From Bordetella pertussis 18323 (GTDB lineage: Bacteria > Pseudomonadota > Gammaproteobacteria > Burkholderiales > Burkholderiaceae_B), in assembly GCF_000306945.1 (NCBI RefSeq), contig NC_018518.1, positions 930,001 to 994,000 on the forward strand: a stretch of 64,000 nt of DNA, in the 5' to 3' direction. The notes under the pieces are model-generated. The model was given only the letters and a program-made list of their open reading frames with translations, had not been told where the DNA came from and ran no database searches. The translations under genes and the position numbers were made by a program. Positions within the stretch are counted from its first letter, which is position 1, and each line of letters opens with the position of its first letter. This document shows positions 1 through 10,663 of this stretch, piece by piece.

Positions 1-222
1 CTGCGCATCGACTGGTTCAACGCGCCCGACCTGGACGCGCAGAAGAAGATCTGCCGCGAGATCCAGCTGCAAGTGTTCGAGGACGTGCCGTACATTCCGC
101 TGGGCGCCACCTATCCGGTCTCGGCCCTGCGCAAGCGAATGGAAGGATTTCCAGCCCCAGATGTCGCTGTTCTACACGCTGCACAAGGCTTGAGCGGAAC
201 CGGAGATTTTCATGAGCAGTAA
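1..222 (+). pseudogene. ABC transporter substrate-binding protein (peptide/SBP_bac_5 type), C-terminal end, probable frameshift
   Basis: The first bases are in frame +1 and encode the tail of a periplasmic binding protein; the residues FEDVPYIPLG are typical of the C-terminus of dipeptide/oligopeptide-binding proteins. Frame +1 runs on to a stop at 220-222, inside the next gene. From base 152, however, the next frame gives QPQMSLFYTLHKA and a stop at 191-193, which looks like the natural family ending. One extra C near 150-152 would explain this. The gene body lies outside the window, so I cannot tell whether it is otherwise intact. Its neighbour is an M81 peptidase, a common partner of such transporters. 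The family call is from the short motif only. Confidence 0.6.
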
Positions 223-1745
223 CGCCCCGAAAGTGGCCATCCTCGGTTTCCACCTGGAGTCCAACGCCTTTTCCCCGCTGTCCGTCGAGGCGGACTTCCT
301 GGCGCAATGCTGGGAGCAGGGCGAGGACATCACGCGGCTGGCGCGCGGCGCCAGCCGCCTGCCCAGCGAAGTGCCGGGCTTCTATGCCCGCATGGACGAG
401 CTGGGCGCGTGGACGCCGGCGCCCCTGATCGTGATCGGCGCGCCGCCGGGCGGTCCGGCCAGCGCCGGTGTGTGGCGGCGTTTCCTGGCGGAAGCCGAGA
501 CGCGCCTGCGGGCGGCCTTGCCGGTTGATGCCGTGTACGTGGCCAATCACGGGGCGTCCTCCGCCGAGGGGCAGGACGATACCGAAGGCGAGCTGATGGG
601 CCGGCTGCGGGCCATCGTCGGCCCGGGGGTGCCCATCGTCGCCAGCCACGACCTGCATTGCAATGTGTCCGAGCAGACCGTGCAGGCGCTCGACGGGCTG
701 ATCTCCTATCGCACCAATCCCCACGTCGACCAGCGCGAGCGCGCCGCGGACGCGGCCGATATGATCCACGAGATCCTGGGCGGCACGCGCATGGTGTCGG
801 CCTATGTGCGGCTGCCCCTGACGCCGCCGTCGGTGACCTTGTTGACTTCCAGCGGTCCCTATGCCGATCTGGTGGCGCTGGGCGCCTCGTTGATCCAGAA
901 GCCGGACGAAGGCCCCATCGCCAATGTCTCGGTGTGCTCGGGGTTCGTGTTTTCGGACCTGCCCAAGTGCGGCCTGACGATCACCGTCACCGCGCGCGGC
1001 GACCTGCAGGCCGCGCGCCGCGCGGCGCTGCGGATCGCGCGGGCCGGCTGGGCCGACCGCAAGCGCTACGTGGCCAACACGGTCGAGGTGGCGCGCGCGG
1101 TCGAGCTGGCGCGCGCCGCGGGCCAGCCCCTGTTGTTCGCCGACGTGGCCGACAACCCGGGCGGCGGCGGCGGCAACACGGCCTGGCTGCTGCGGGCTTT
1201 CCACGAAGCGCGCATTCCCGGCGTGGTGCTGGGCGTGTTCGTCGATCCGGAACTGGCCGCGCAAGCCGCGCAGCTGGGCGAAGGCGCCGAGTTCGACGCG
1301 GTGTTCAACCGCATCGAAACCGACTATGCGCGGCGCTATCAGGCGCGCGCGCGTGCTCAGGCTGACCGACGGCGAGGGCATGGGGTGGCGCGGCATCCTG
1401 CGCGGCCGCAAGTTCTCGCTGGGGGCGTCCTGCCTGCTGGAGCTGGTCGACTCGGGCATGCGCGTGGTGGTGGGCAGTCTGCGCCGGCAACTGGCCGAGC
1501 CGGCCATGCTGGAGATGCACGGTATCGACATCGCGCGGGCCGGGCATGTGGTGGTCAAGAGCCGCGGGCACTACCGCGCGGGGTTCGACGAGTTCTTCCC
1601 GGACGATCGCATCCACGACGTCGACAGCCTGGGCCTGACCACGCCCAACCTCAAGCAGATCGCCTTCAAGCGCCTGCCGCGGCCGGTCTGGCCGCTGGAC
1701 GACGCGGCCGCCTGGCAGGAGCCGGACTGGGCCGAGGGGCTGTAG
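212..1745 (+). pseudogene. M81 family metallopeptidase (MlrC-like), frameshifted
   Basis: The N-terminal part (212 to about 1350) carries M81/MlrC features: GFHLESNAFSP near the start, ASHDLHCN around residue 145, RTNPHVDQRE, and the DNPGGGGGNT loop. The conserved C-terminal domain (DGEGMGWRGILRGRKFSLG through to AEGL, stop 1743-1745) lies in the next frame, readable from about 1353. The break falls in a GC-dinucleotide run at about 1343-1352; loss of one GC unit would give exactly this shift. Left unrepaired, the first frame runs to 1900 as low-complexity Arg/Ala sequence. MlrC-like enzymes are zinc hydrolases of small or cyclic peptides. Its place after a peptide-type binding protein suggests a former peptide uptake and breakdown operon. 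Confidence 0.8.
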
Positions 1746-1775
1746 CGGCGTTCGCGCCGCGGGCGACTGTGCGGG

Positions 1776-1830
1776 GCGCCTGTCTCCGCGGGGACAGGCA
1801 CTCGGGCCTCTCCGCGGGGACAGGCACCCT
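1776..1830. repeat. Dispersed GC palindrome, two units
   Basis: Two tandem imperfect copies of the window's recurring palindrome (GCCTGTC..CCGCGGGGACAGGCA) lie between the 3' ends of the M81 pseudogene and the convergent LysR gene. They could form strong hairpins and may end transcription on both sides. Confidence 0.7.
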
Positions 1831-1838
1831 TGCACCCT

Positions 1839-2780
1839 TCACAGCGCGCCCGAGCCGCGCCCGGCGGCCAGCCAGGCCGGGTCGGCGTAGGAGGCGTTGA
1901 TGCGCGAGGCCAGCGCCTGCACGAAGCGCCCGACGCTGGCGGGCAGTTGCCGGTCGGCCATGGTCTGGATGTGCATGATGCGCTGGTGCAGCTCGCTGTT
2001 GGCCATGGGGATGGACACCAGCTCGCCGCGCTCGGTGGGCGTCATGACGGTCAGGTCGCCCGAGAAGCTGATCGCGCCCCATTGCTGGCAGCAGGTCTGG
2101 ATGGCGCCCTGGTTGTTGCAGGTCATCGCGATGTTCAGTTCGATCTTTTCATGCATGCAGCACAGGTCGATGAAGAAGCGATTGGTGCTGCCCGGCCCCA
2201 TCAGCACCACCGGATAGTCGCCGATGTCCTGCATGGACAGCATGTCGCGGCCGGCCAGCGGGTGCTGCGGCGCCATCACGGCGAACAGCGGCATGCGGCG
2301 CGCGTATTGCACGTGCACATCCTGCGGCGGGGCCAGGTTGTAGCTCAGGCCGATATCGTCCTCGCCCTCGCGCACGCGGCGGTTGATCTCGGACGACTGC
2401 AGGATATTCAGCTCGAAGCGCACCGTCGGTTCGATTTCGCGGAACTCGCCGATGACGCGTGGCAGCAGCTCGCGGCCGAACGCCTGGTTGGCCGAGACGC
2501 GGATCAGTTTTTGCCCGATCTGGCTCAGCTCGCGGATCTCCGCGCGGGCCCGCTCGGCGTCCAGCGAGGCGCGCCGCGCATAGGCCTTGAGCAATTGGCC
2601 GGCCTCGGTCAGCACCATGCCGCGCGCGTGGCGCTCGAACAGCTGGGCCTGGTGCTCGTCTTCCAGTTTGCGCACCATGCGGCTGACCGCCGACGGGGCG
2701 ACATGCAGCTTCTGCGCGGCCAGGGTCAGCGAGCCGGCGTCGACGACTTCCAGAAAATAGCGTAGGGCGGTATTGAGCAT
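1839..2780 (-). CDS. LysR family transcriptional regulator
   Basis: The 313-residue length is normal for the family. The winged helix-turn-helix is at residues about 3-62, with the usual pattern of FLEVVDAGSLTLAAQKLHVAPSAVSRMVRKLE, and a periplasmic-binding-like effector domain fills the rest. ATG start at 2780. It converges on the M81/peptide-transporter genes, which it might control, but LysR regulators more often act on a divergent neighbour; here the divergent neighbour is the small secreted protein at 2929. The target is unknown. Confidence 0.9.
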   Translation of the reverse strand: MLNTALRYFLEVVDAGSLTLAAQKLHVAPSAVSRMVRKLEDEHQAQLFERHARGMVLTEAGQLLKAYARRASLDAERARAEIRELSQIGQKLIRVSANQAFGRELLPRVIGEFREIEPTVRFELNILQSSEINRRVREGEDDIGLSYNLAPPQDVHVQYARRMPLFAVMAPQHPLAGRDMLSMQDIGDYPVVLMGPGSTNRFFIDLCCMHEKIELNIAMTCNNQGAIQTCCQQWGAISFSGDLTVMTPTERGELVSIPMANSELHQRIMHIQTMADRQLPASVGRFVQALASRINASYADPAWLAAGRGSGAL

Positions 2781-2928
2781 AATGAAGGCATATTATGCGG
2801 ATACCGATTTTCGGTGCGGTAAACTTGTCCGGATATTCAAGCGCAAAATGTGATTGCGCCGCCGCTCGCGAGACACGCGCGAGTTTGTCGATGGCCGCGG
2901 CGCGCGATAAGCATATATATATATACGG

Positions 2929-3693
2929 ATGATCAAGAAGCGATATTTGGCCACCGCCGTCGTGGCGCTGGCCGTAGCGGTCGCGGCGGCGCTGTATGCC
3001 CGCCAGGACGAGCCCGAACATTTCGACGAAGTCGTGTTGCTGTGCCTGGACGACCAGGCGATGAGCACGGTGCGGCGGACCGGCAGCGTCGACGGCATAC
3101 TGCCCGCCTGCCAGCCCGAGTTGGCAGAGGTGCTGGGCGAGGACTTCGGGGCCGTCGACGAGCCTACGCTGCGCGCGGTGCTGGCGACGGTGGCTGCCGC
3201 CAATTTCGCCGAATATGGCAGCTCGTCCGCGGTTGCCTGTGAGGCGATCGAGAAATCCCAGCACCTGAATTGCGGGAACCTGGTGTTCCTCATGGGTTAT
3301 CTCTACGGCGGCCTGAAGGAAAAAGGCATACGTCCGATAGGCGTGGACGGCGGCGCGGTCGGCAACCACGCGCAGATCATGTACAAATCGGGCAATAACA
3401 GGTTGCTACTCGATCCGACCACCGGCGTGGTCGCGGCGATTACCTTCAACAAGCTGATGAGCGGCCAGCCCGTGCCCGAGGAGCAGGTCAGGGTGTTCCG
3501 GGTCAAGGCCAAAACCATCGACTCTTTCCGTGACAGAGTCTATCGCGCGGTCGTCGGCGGCGGATATCTGCCTTCCGATTTGATGTACATGCACGAATCG
3601 CTCTGGGAGCTGAAAACCAAGGGCAGCAGTTCGGTGTACTTCACGCCTGGCGGCATCACGGTACGAAAGAAGTTGGCACAGGCCGCTGGATAA
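2929..3693 (+). CDS. Exported protein with transglutaminase-like Cys-His-Asp triad
   Basis: The 254-residue protein has an N-terminal hydrophobic segment (residues 7-23, after MIKKR), so it is probably exported or anchored in the inner membrane. The core reads NCGNLVFLMGYLY (C115), GNHAQIMY (H147) and LLLDPTTG (D162). That order and spacing are those of the transglutaminase/cysteine-protease fold, where Cys starts a helix and His and Asp sit on adjacent strands. I do not recognise the specific family. The upstream 150 bases are AT-rich, with an (AT)n run just before the start at 2913-2924, unlike the surrounding DNA, and the gene has its own terminator. A transferred gene is possible. The function is inference from the triad alone. 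Confidence 0.6.
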   Translation: MIKKRYLATAVVALAVAVAAALYARQDEPEHFDEVVLLCLDDQAMSTVRRTGSVDGILPACQPELAEVLGEDFGAVDEPTLRAVLATVAAANFAEYGSSSAVACEAIEKSQHLNCGNLVFLMGYLYGGLKEKGIRPIGVDGGAVGNHAQIMYKSGNNRLLLDPTTGVVAAITFNKLMSGQPVPEEQVRVFRVKAKTIDSFRDRVYRAVVGGGYLPSDLMYMHESLWELKTKGSSSVYFTPGGITVRKKLAQAAG

Positions 3694-3709
3694 TGTCGGG
3701 CGGCCCACG

Positions 3710-3738
3710 AAAAAGCCCTCCAGCGGAGGGCTTTTTTT
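3710..3738 (+). terminator. Rho-independent terminator
   Basis: AGCCCTCC / GGAGGGCT stem with a four-base AGCG loop region, followed by seven T and preceded by A residues, so it can work in both directions. It separates the exported protein gene from the convergent SRPBCC gene. Confidence 0.85.
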
Positions 3739-3754
3739 CTGAGGCGGCCGGTAT

Positions 3755-4261
3755 TCAGCTTGCCTGCTGCATATTCCGGGCGTGCGCCACCAGCTGGTCC
3801 AGCGCCGCGCCCCAGCCGTCGTGGAAACCCATGTCGCTGTGCTGGCGGCAGCCGGCCTGCGTGCCATGCATGGCGGTGGCCGTGTAGCGCGTGCCCTGGT
3901 CGTGGGGTTCGATGCGGATGACGGCGGTGAAGGCCGGTACGTCGCCGCCGCCGCCGGCCGGCCGGAAGCCGGGCAGCAGGGCGTTGGTCCAGACCAGCCT
4001 GCTGCCTTCGACGATTTCCAGGTAGCAGCAGTCGTGGGTGTGTTCTTCGCCCTCGGGCGAGCGCATCACGAAACGGAAGCGTCCGCCTGGGCGCAGGTCT
4101 ACGTCGCAGCGGACGGTCTGCCAGGGCGCCGGAGTAAGCCAGTGCTTGATGTGCTCGGGCTGGGTCCAGGCCTGCCAGACCAGGGCGGGAGGCACATCGA
4201 TGGTGCGTTCGAGGACGAGGTCCAGCTTGGGGTCGGGCTGTGTGGAATGCTGTCGGGTCAT
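3755..4261 (-). CDS. SRPBCC (AHSA1-like START) domain protein
   Basis: 168 residues starting MTRQHSTQPD. It has the AHSA1/SRPBCC signature: LERTIDVPPALVWQAWTQPEHIKHW near the N-terminus, a DLRPGGRFRF strand, and a C-terminal helix with HDGWGAALDQL. Such proteins bind small hydrophobic ligands in a helix-grip cavity; the ligand is unknown. The start at 4261 was chosen because ATG overlaps the TGA of the upstream ArsR gene (ATGA, 4258-4261), giving translational coupling. An ArsR-SRPBCC pair is a recurring bacterial arrangement. Two adjacent Cys (C78, C79) are of unknown relevance. Confidence 0.85.
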   Translation of the reverse strand: MTRQHSTQPDPKLDLVLERTIDVPPALVWQAWTQPEHIKHWLTPAPWQTVRCDVDLRPGGRFRFVMRSPEGEEHTHDCCYLEIVEGSRLVWTNALLPGFRPAGGGGDVPAFTAVIRIEPHDQGTRYTATAMHGTQAGCRQHSDMGFHDGWGAALDQLVAHARNMQQAS

Positions 4262-4596
4262 CGCTTCTGCTCCTTCAGATCCTGTAGATACAGGTCGAGT
4301 TGGTCGAGGCGGCGCTCCCAGATCGCGCGTTGCCGGGTCATCCAGTGTTCCGCCATGCCCAGCGGTTGCGGCGCAAGGGTGTAGATGCGCACGCGGCCGC
4401 TTTTCCGGGATCGCACCAGGCCGCAGCGCTCGAGGACGTCCAGATGCTGCGAGAACGAAGGCAGGGCCATGTTGAATGGCCGCGCCAGTTCGCTCATGGC
4501 GGCGGACCCCTGGCACAGACGCTCGAGTACGGCGCGCCGGGTAGGGTCGGACAAGGCCTGGAAGACCTGGCTGAGCTGGGCAGCTTGATTGGGCAT
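4258..4596 (-). CDS. ArsR family transcriptional repressor
   Basis: 112-residue winged-helix protein. LSDPTRRAVLERL and the recognition region NMALPSFSQHLDVLERCGLV are typical of ArsR/SmtB. The metal-site Cys motif of classical ArsR (CVC) is absent, so it is of the non-metal subgroup usually paired with SRPBCC proteins. It is the first gene of a two-gene operon with the SRPBCC protein (4-base overlap). A palindrome at 4625-4640, 29 bases upstream of the start, is the likely autoregulatory operator. Confidence 0.9.
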   Translation of the reverse strand: MPNQAAQLSQVFQALSDPTRRAVLERLCQGSAAMSELARPFNMALPSFSQHLDVLERCGLVRSRKSGRVRIYTLAPQPLGMAEHWMTRQRAIWERRLDQLDLYLQDLKEQKR

Positions 4597-5024
4597 GCCA
4601 TCCAGTCTAGGGCGGCTCTTATACTTAGGTCAACACCTAAATATTGAACGACAGGCGATATCCAATGTCGTAGAAAAGTGCTTTCTTCTCGTCTGAAATA
4701 TCAGCAAGAGCTTACTTCCGAGCGTCGCGGGATTCCCTTATGCTCGAACGGGTCGCGCGGCCAGGGGGCGCGAATGCGGGTTCGTTCCCTGATTTGTTAC
4801 GATAGCGGTATTCCGGCGCACTGCGTCCGGACCTCAGGCTCGCCGACGTTCCACCCCCAATCGAAATCCTGCCCTGGCCCATGCTTGGCCATGGCGGGCG
4901 CCAGCCACCCGCCGCGCGGAGCAGGCGGATCGGGCAGGGCGGCGCGGGCGCGTATGCGACTGTCCGCTTCGGCGCGGCAGGCTTTCTCAGGAACATTCCA
5001 AGTCGAGGTCTCGACGGGGCAGCA
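4597..5024. other. Intergenic region between arsR and the asmA-like gene
   Basis: A 428-base gap between divergent genes. It holds the ArsR operator palindrome at its left end and presumably the asmA-like promoter at its right. No convincing coding sequence is seen in the middle; the open frames there lack recognisable motifs and plausible starts. Confidence 0.5.
4625..4640 (-). promoter_or_regulatory. Candidate ArsR operator
   Basis: Perfect inverted repeat TTAGGT-CAAC-ACCTAA in an AT-rich stretch just upstream of the arsR start. Position and symmetry fit an autoregulatory site for the ArsR protein; binding is inferred. Confidence 0.55.
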
Positions 5025-7544
5025 ATGAAAACGTGGTTCAAGCGAATTGTGATTGGCCTGGTGGTGTTGGTTGTCGTGGCCGTCGTCGGCCTGGCCATCT
5101 TTTTGCTGACATTCGATCCCAACGCCTACAAGTACAAGCTGGAAGAGGCGGTGCAGGCGCGTTATGAGCGCACGCTGAACATCGAAGGCGAGATCGAACT
5201 GTCGCTGTTTCCGCGCATAGGCCTGGCGGTGCAGGGGGTATCGCTGTCCGAACCGAACAGCCCCGACGTCTTCGCCTCCATCGACAGCATGCGGCTGGCG
5301 GTGGCGGTGTGGCCGCTGCTGTCGAACAGCCTGGTGGTCGATCACGTCACCATCAACGGCTTCAAGGCGCGCGTCATCCGCGGCAAGGACAGCCATTTCA
5401 ACTTCGAGAACCTGGTCGGCGGCTCGGTCCAGAGCACCGACGTGCCCGGCAACGCCGCCGAGGCCACCGCCGGCGCGATCACCGGCACGGCGCAGGCCAT
5501 CGTCAACGGCACCGTCAGCACGCCCAAGAGCATGCAGATCGATATCGCCGGCCTGGACCTGAAGGATGGCGAGATCCAGCTGCAGGACGCCATGAGCGGC
5601 ATGGCCGTGGCCATCACCAAGCTGAACGCGGCCACCGGCCGGGTGACCTATAACCAGCCGTTCGACGTCAGCCTGTCGGCGCGGGTCGAGGGCGGCAACC
5701 CGCGCCTGGACGCCGGCCTCACGGGCCAGGCGCAACTGACGCTCGATCCGCTGGCCAAGCGCTATGCGGCGCAGAGGCTGGACCTGCGCATGGAAGGGCG
5801 GCTGCCCGGCGCGCAGGCCAAGAGCCTGGCCGCGCGCGGCAATGTGGCGTTCAATGGCATGACCTCGTCGCTCGACGTGGCCGGCCTGGAAATCCTGTTC
5901 CAGGGCGATATCGTCGACACGGCCACCAAGCTGACCAATGTCGAGGCCAGCGTGGCGATGCCCAAGCTGGCCGTGGACCCGCACAAGACCGAGCTGCAGA
6001 TCGACAAGCTGGCGGTGCGCGCCAAGGGCGCCATGCCCGGCGGCCCCTTCGAGCTGGCGGTCGACGCGCCCGCGCTGAACATTTCGCCCACCAACGCCAG
6101 CGGCGACGCCTTGAGCGGACGCGTGCGCACCCAGGAACTGGACGCCAGTTTCGGCCTGAACGGCATCAGCGGCAACGCTGGCGAGCTCGACATCAAGGAG
6201 GCGAAGCTGGACAGTACGCTCAAGCAGGGCGAGCGGGTGGTCAAGTCGGCGTTCGCCTCGCCGGTCACGCTGAACCTGCTGCAGCGCAGTATCGGCCTGT
6301 CGGCGCTCAAGGGCGACGTCAACATCACCGATCCCGGGTTGCCCAAGGGCAGCCTGCAGATCCCGGTCATCGGCAGCGTCAATGCCAACCTGCTCAAGGA
6401 CCAGGCCAATGCCAGGATCAACGCCGTGCTCGAAGGCGGCAAGTTCGACCTGAGCGCCGATATCGTGGCGTTGTCGGCGGTGCCGCGCGTGACCTTCGCG
6501 CTGGCCGTCGATACGCTGGATCTCGACAAGCTGGCGCCGCCGGCAGGCGCCAGCGCGCCGCCCAAGCCGGCCGGCGATGGCAAGCAGGACGAATCCAAGC
6601 CGCCGGCCAAGCCGCAGCCCGCGCCGGCGCCGGCCGCGGCCGATGACAGCATCAACCTGTCGGGCCTGGTGGGGCCGACCGCCAGCGGCACCATCAAGAT
6701 CGGCCAGCTCGTGATGCGCGGCCTGAAGGCCGAGCAGGTGGCGGCGAACATCAAGCTGGAAAAGGGCAAGCTGGACATCTCCACCCTGACCGCGGCGCTG
6801 TACGGCGGCAAGCTGGGCGGGGTGATGTCGGTGGACGCGGTCAACGGCAACCAGCTGGTGGCGAAGATGTCGCTGGCCGGCATCGCCATCCAGCCCCTGC
6901 TTTCCGACCTGGCCGGCAAGGACACCCTCAGCGGCACGGGCAGCCTGGCGTTCGACCTCAAGACGGCCGGCGCCAATACCTACGCCATGAAGAGCGGCCT
7001 GGCCGGCACCATGCAGGTGCGGCTGCGCGACGGCGCCATCAAGGGCATCAACGTGGCGCAGACGCTGCGCGAATTGAAGGCGATGTTCCGCGGCGAGGCG
7101 CACGACCCCACCGTGCAGGACGACCAGACCCGGCAGACCGATTTCACCTCGCTCGAAAGCGACCTGGTGTTCAACAAGGGCGTGGCCACCGTCAAGCGCC
7201 TGGACATGGCCGCGCCGCTGCTGCGCGTCAACCAGGGCAACCCGGCCAACATCGATTTCGTGCGCAGCGAGCTGGATTTCGTGGCACGCGTGCGCGTGGT
7301 CAACACGTCCACCGGCCAGGACGGCAAGGACCTGGCCGAACTGCGCAACCTGACCATCCCGCTGCTGATCACCGGCCCGTTCGACAAGCCCGTCTACACG
7401 CTGCAGTGGCGCGAAGTAGCCGGCGAAGCGCTCAAGCGCGGCCTGGAAAAGCAGCTCAAGGAAGCGCTGACCGGCGGCGAAGGCGCGTCCGGCAGTCCGG
7501 CGAAGAATATCGACAAGGCACTCAAGGGGATCCTGGGCAAATGA
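5025..7544 (+). CDS. AsmA family protein
   Basis: 839 residues starting MKTWFKRIVIGLVV; the ATG at 5025 is preferred to upstream codons because it places one N-terminal membrane anchor (residues about 7-28) at the start, as in AsmA proteins. The rest is a long periplasmic beta-rich region with AsmA N-terminal and C-terminal domains (for example GRVTYNQPFDVSLSARVEGG, and the AsmA_2-type tail with GTGSLAFDLKTAG). A Pro/Lys/Ala-rich linker near residues 505-535 separates the two. AsmA-like proteins span the periplasm and are linked to phospholipid transport and outer-membrane assembly. The next gene overlaps by four bases (ATGA). Confidence 0.9.
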   Translation: MKTWFKRIVIGLVVLVVVAVVGLAIFLLTFDPNAYKYKLEEAVQARYERTLNIEGEIELSLFPRIGLAVQGVSLSEPNSPDVFASIDSMRLAVAVWPLLSNSLVVDHVTINGFKARVIRGKDSHFNFENLVGGSVQSTDVPGNAAEATAGAITGTAQAIVNGTVSTPKSMQIDIAGLDLKDGEIQLQDAMSGMAVAITKLNAATGRVTYNQPFDVSLSARVEGGNPRLDAGLTGQAQLTLDPLAKRYAAQRLDLRMEGRLPGAQAKSLAARGNVAFNGMTSSLDVAGLEILFQGDIVDTATKLTNVEASVAMPKLAVDPHKTELQIDKLAVRAKGAMPGGPFELAVDAPALNISPTNASGDALSGRVRTQELDASFGLNGISGNAGELDIKEAKLDSTLKQGERVVKSAFASPVTLNLLQRSIGLSALKGDVNITDPGLPKGSLQIPVIGSVNANLLKDQANARINAVLEGGKFDLSADIVALSAVPRVTFALAVDTLDLDKLAPPAGASAPPKPAGDGKQDESKPPAKPQPAPAPAAADDSINLSGLVGPTASGTIKIGQLVMRGLKAEQVAANIKLEKGKLDISTLTAALYGGKLGGVMSVDAVNGNQLVAKMSLAGIAIQPLLSDLAGKDTLSGTGSLAFDLKTAGANTYAMKSGLAGTMQVRLRDGAIKGINVAQTLRELKAMFRGEAHDPTVQDDQTRQTDFTSLESDLVFNKGVATVKRLDMAAPLLRVNQGNPANIDFVRSELDFVARVRVVNTSTGQDGKDLAELRNLTIPLLITGPFDKPVYTLQWREVAGEALKRGLEKQLKEALTGGEGASGSPAKNIDKALKGILGK

Positions 7545-7927
7545 GCACCACCGCTTATCAACCCATCGCCGAATGCGGCGCAACCACGCAGTCCGAAGCG
7601 GCTGCCTACCAGAAGCGCTGGCTGGTGGCCAACGACGCGGGGCAGTGGCTCAACCGCGACCTGTGCCCGCGCCTGGCCGAGGTATCGGTCGAGCTGCGCA
7701 TGGGTTACCTGGTATTGAAGGCGCCGGGCATGCTGCGGCTGGATATTCCGCTCGACGTGATCGAGGACGACGACAGCGTGCGCTACCAGATGCTGGTGGG
7801 CGAGCAGACGGTCGACGTGGTGGACGAAGGCGAGCTGGCGGCGGCGTGGATATCCAACCACGCTGGCGTGCCGTGCCGGATCCTGAAAGTGCACCCCGAC
7901 ATGGCCGAGGTGCGCTGGCCGTCGTAG
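7541..7927 (+). CDS. MOSC N-terminal beta-barrel domain protein (stand-alone)
   Basis: 128 residues starting MSTTAYQPIAECG. RWLVANDAGQWLNRDLCPRLAEVSVEL matches the MOSC_N beta-barrel domain that normally precedes a MOSC (molybdenum cofactor sulfurase C-terminal) domain. Here the protein ends after MOSC_N with a clear stop, and the convergent BenE gene follows within 8 bases, so the catalytic MOSC domain is missing. It is either a truncated relative or a stand-alone version. The start ATG overlaps the stop of the AsmA-like gene, so the two are coupled. The function is unknown. Confidence 0.7.
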   Translation: MSTTAYQPIAECGATTQSEAAAYQKRWLVANDAGQWLNRDLCPRLAEVSVELRMGYLVLKAPGMLRLDIPLDVIEDDDSVRYQMLVGEQTVDVVDEGELAAAWISNHAGVPCRILKVHPDMAEVRWPS

Positions 7928-7934
7928 GCCGCGC

Positions 7935-9389
<1,455 letters not shown>

Positions 9390-9437
9390 TCAGGCGGGGG
9401 GCGGACAGGCCGATTGTAGCCCGCCCGCGCGGATGCC

Positions 9438-10588
<1,151 letters not shown>

Positions 10589-10663
10589 GAACGGGGACCT
10601 CCTGGGCGCAATAGTAGCGTCCCCCGCGGGGACGGATGTAGGGAAACGAATATACTTTTGCCC

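Noticed and set aside
1353..1900. C-terminal extension of the first M81 frame
   Set aside because: Arg/Ala-rich low-complexity sequence; the family C-terminal domain is in the other frame up to 1745.
4797..7583. Long open frame (928 codons) on the minus strand opposite the AsmA-like gene
   Set aside because: It mirrors the codon pattern of the real gene, is rich in Arg/His/Gly/Gln, and has no motif. High GC gives long antisense frames.
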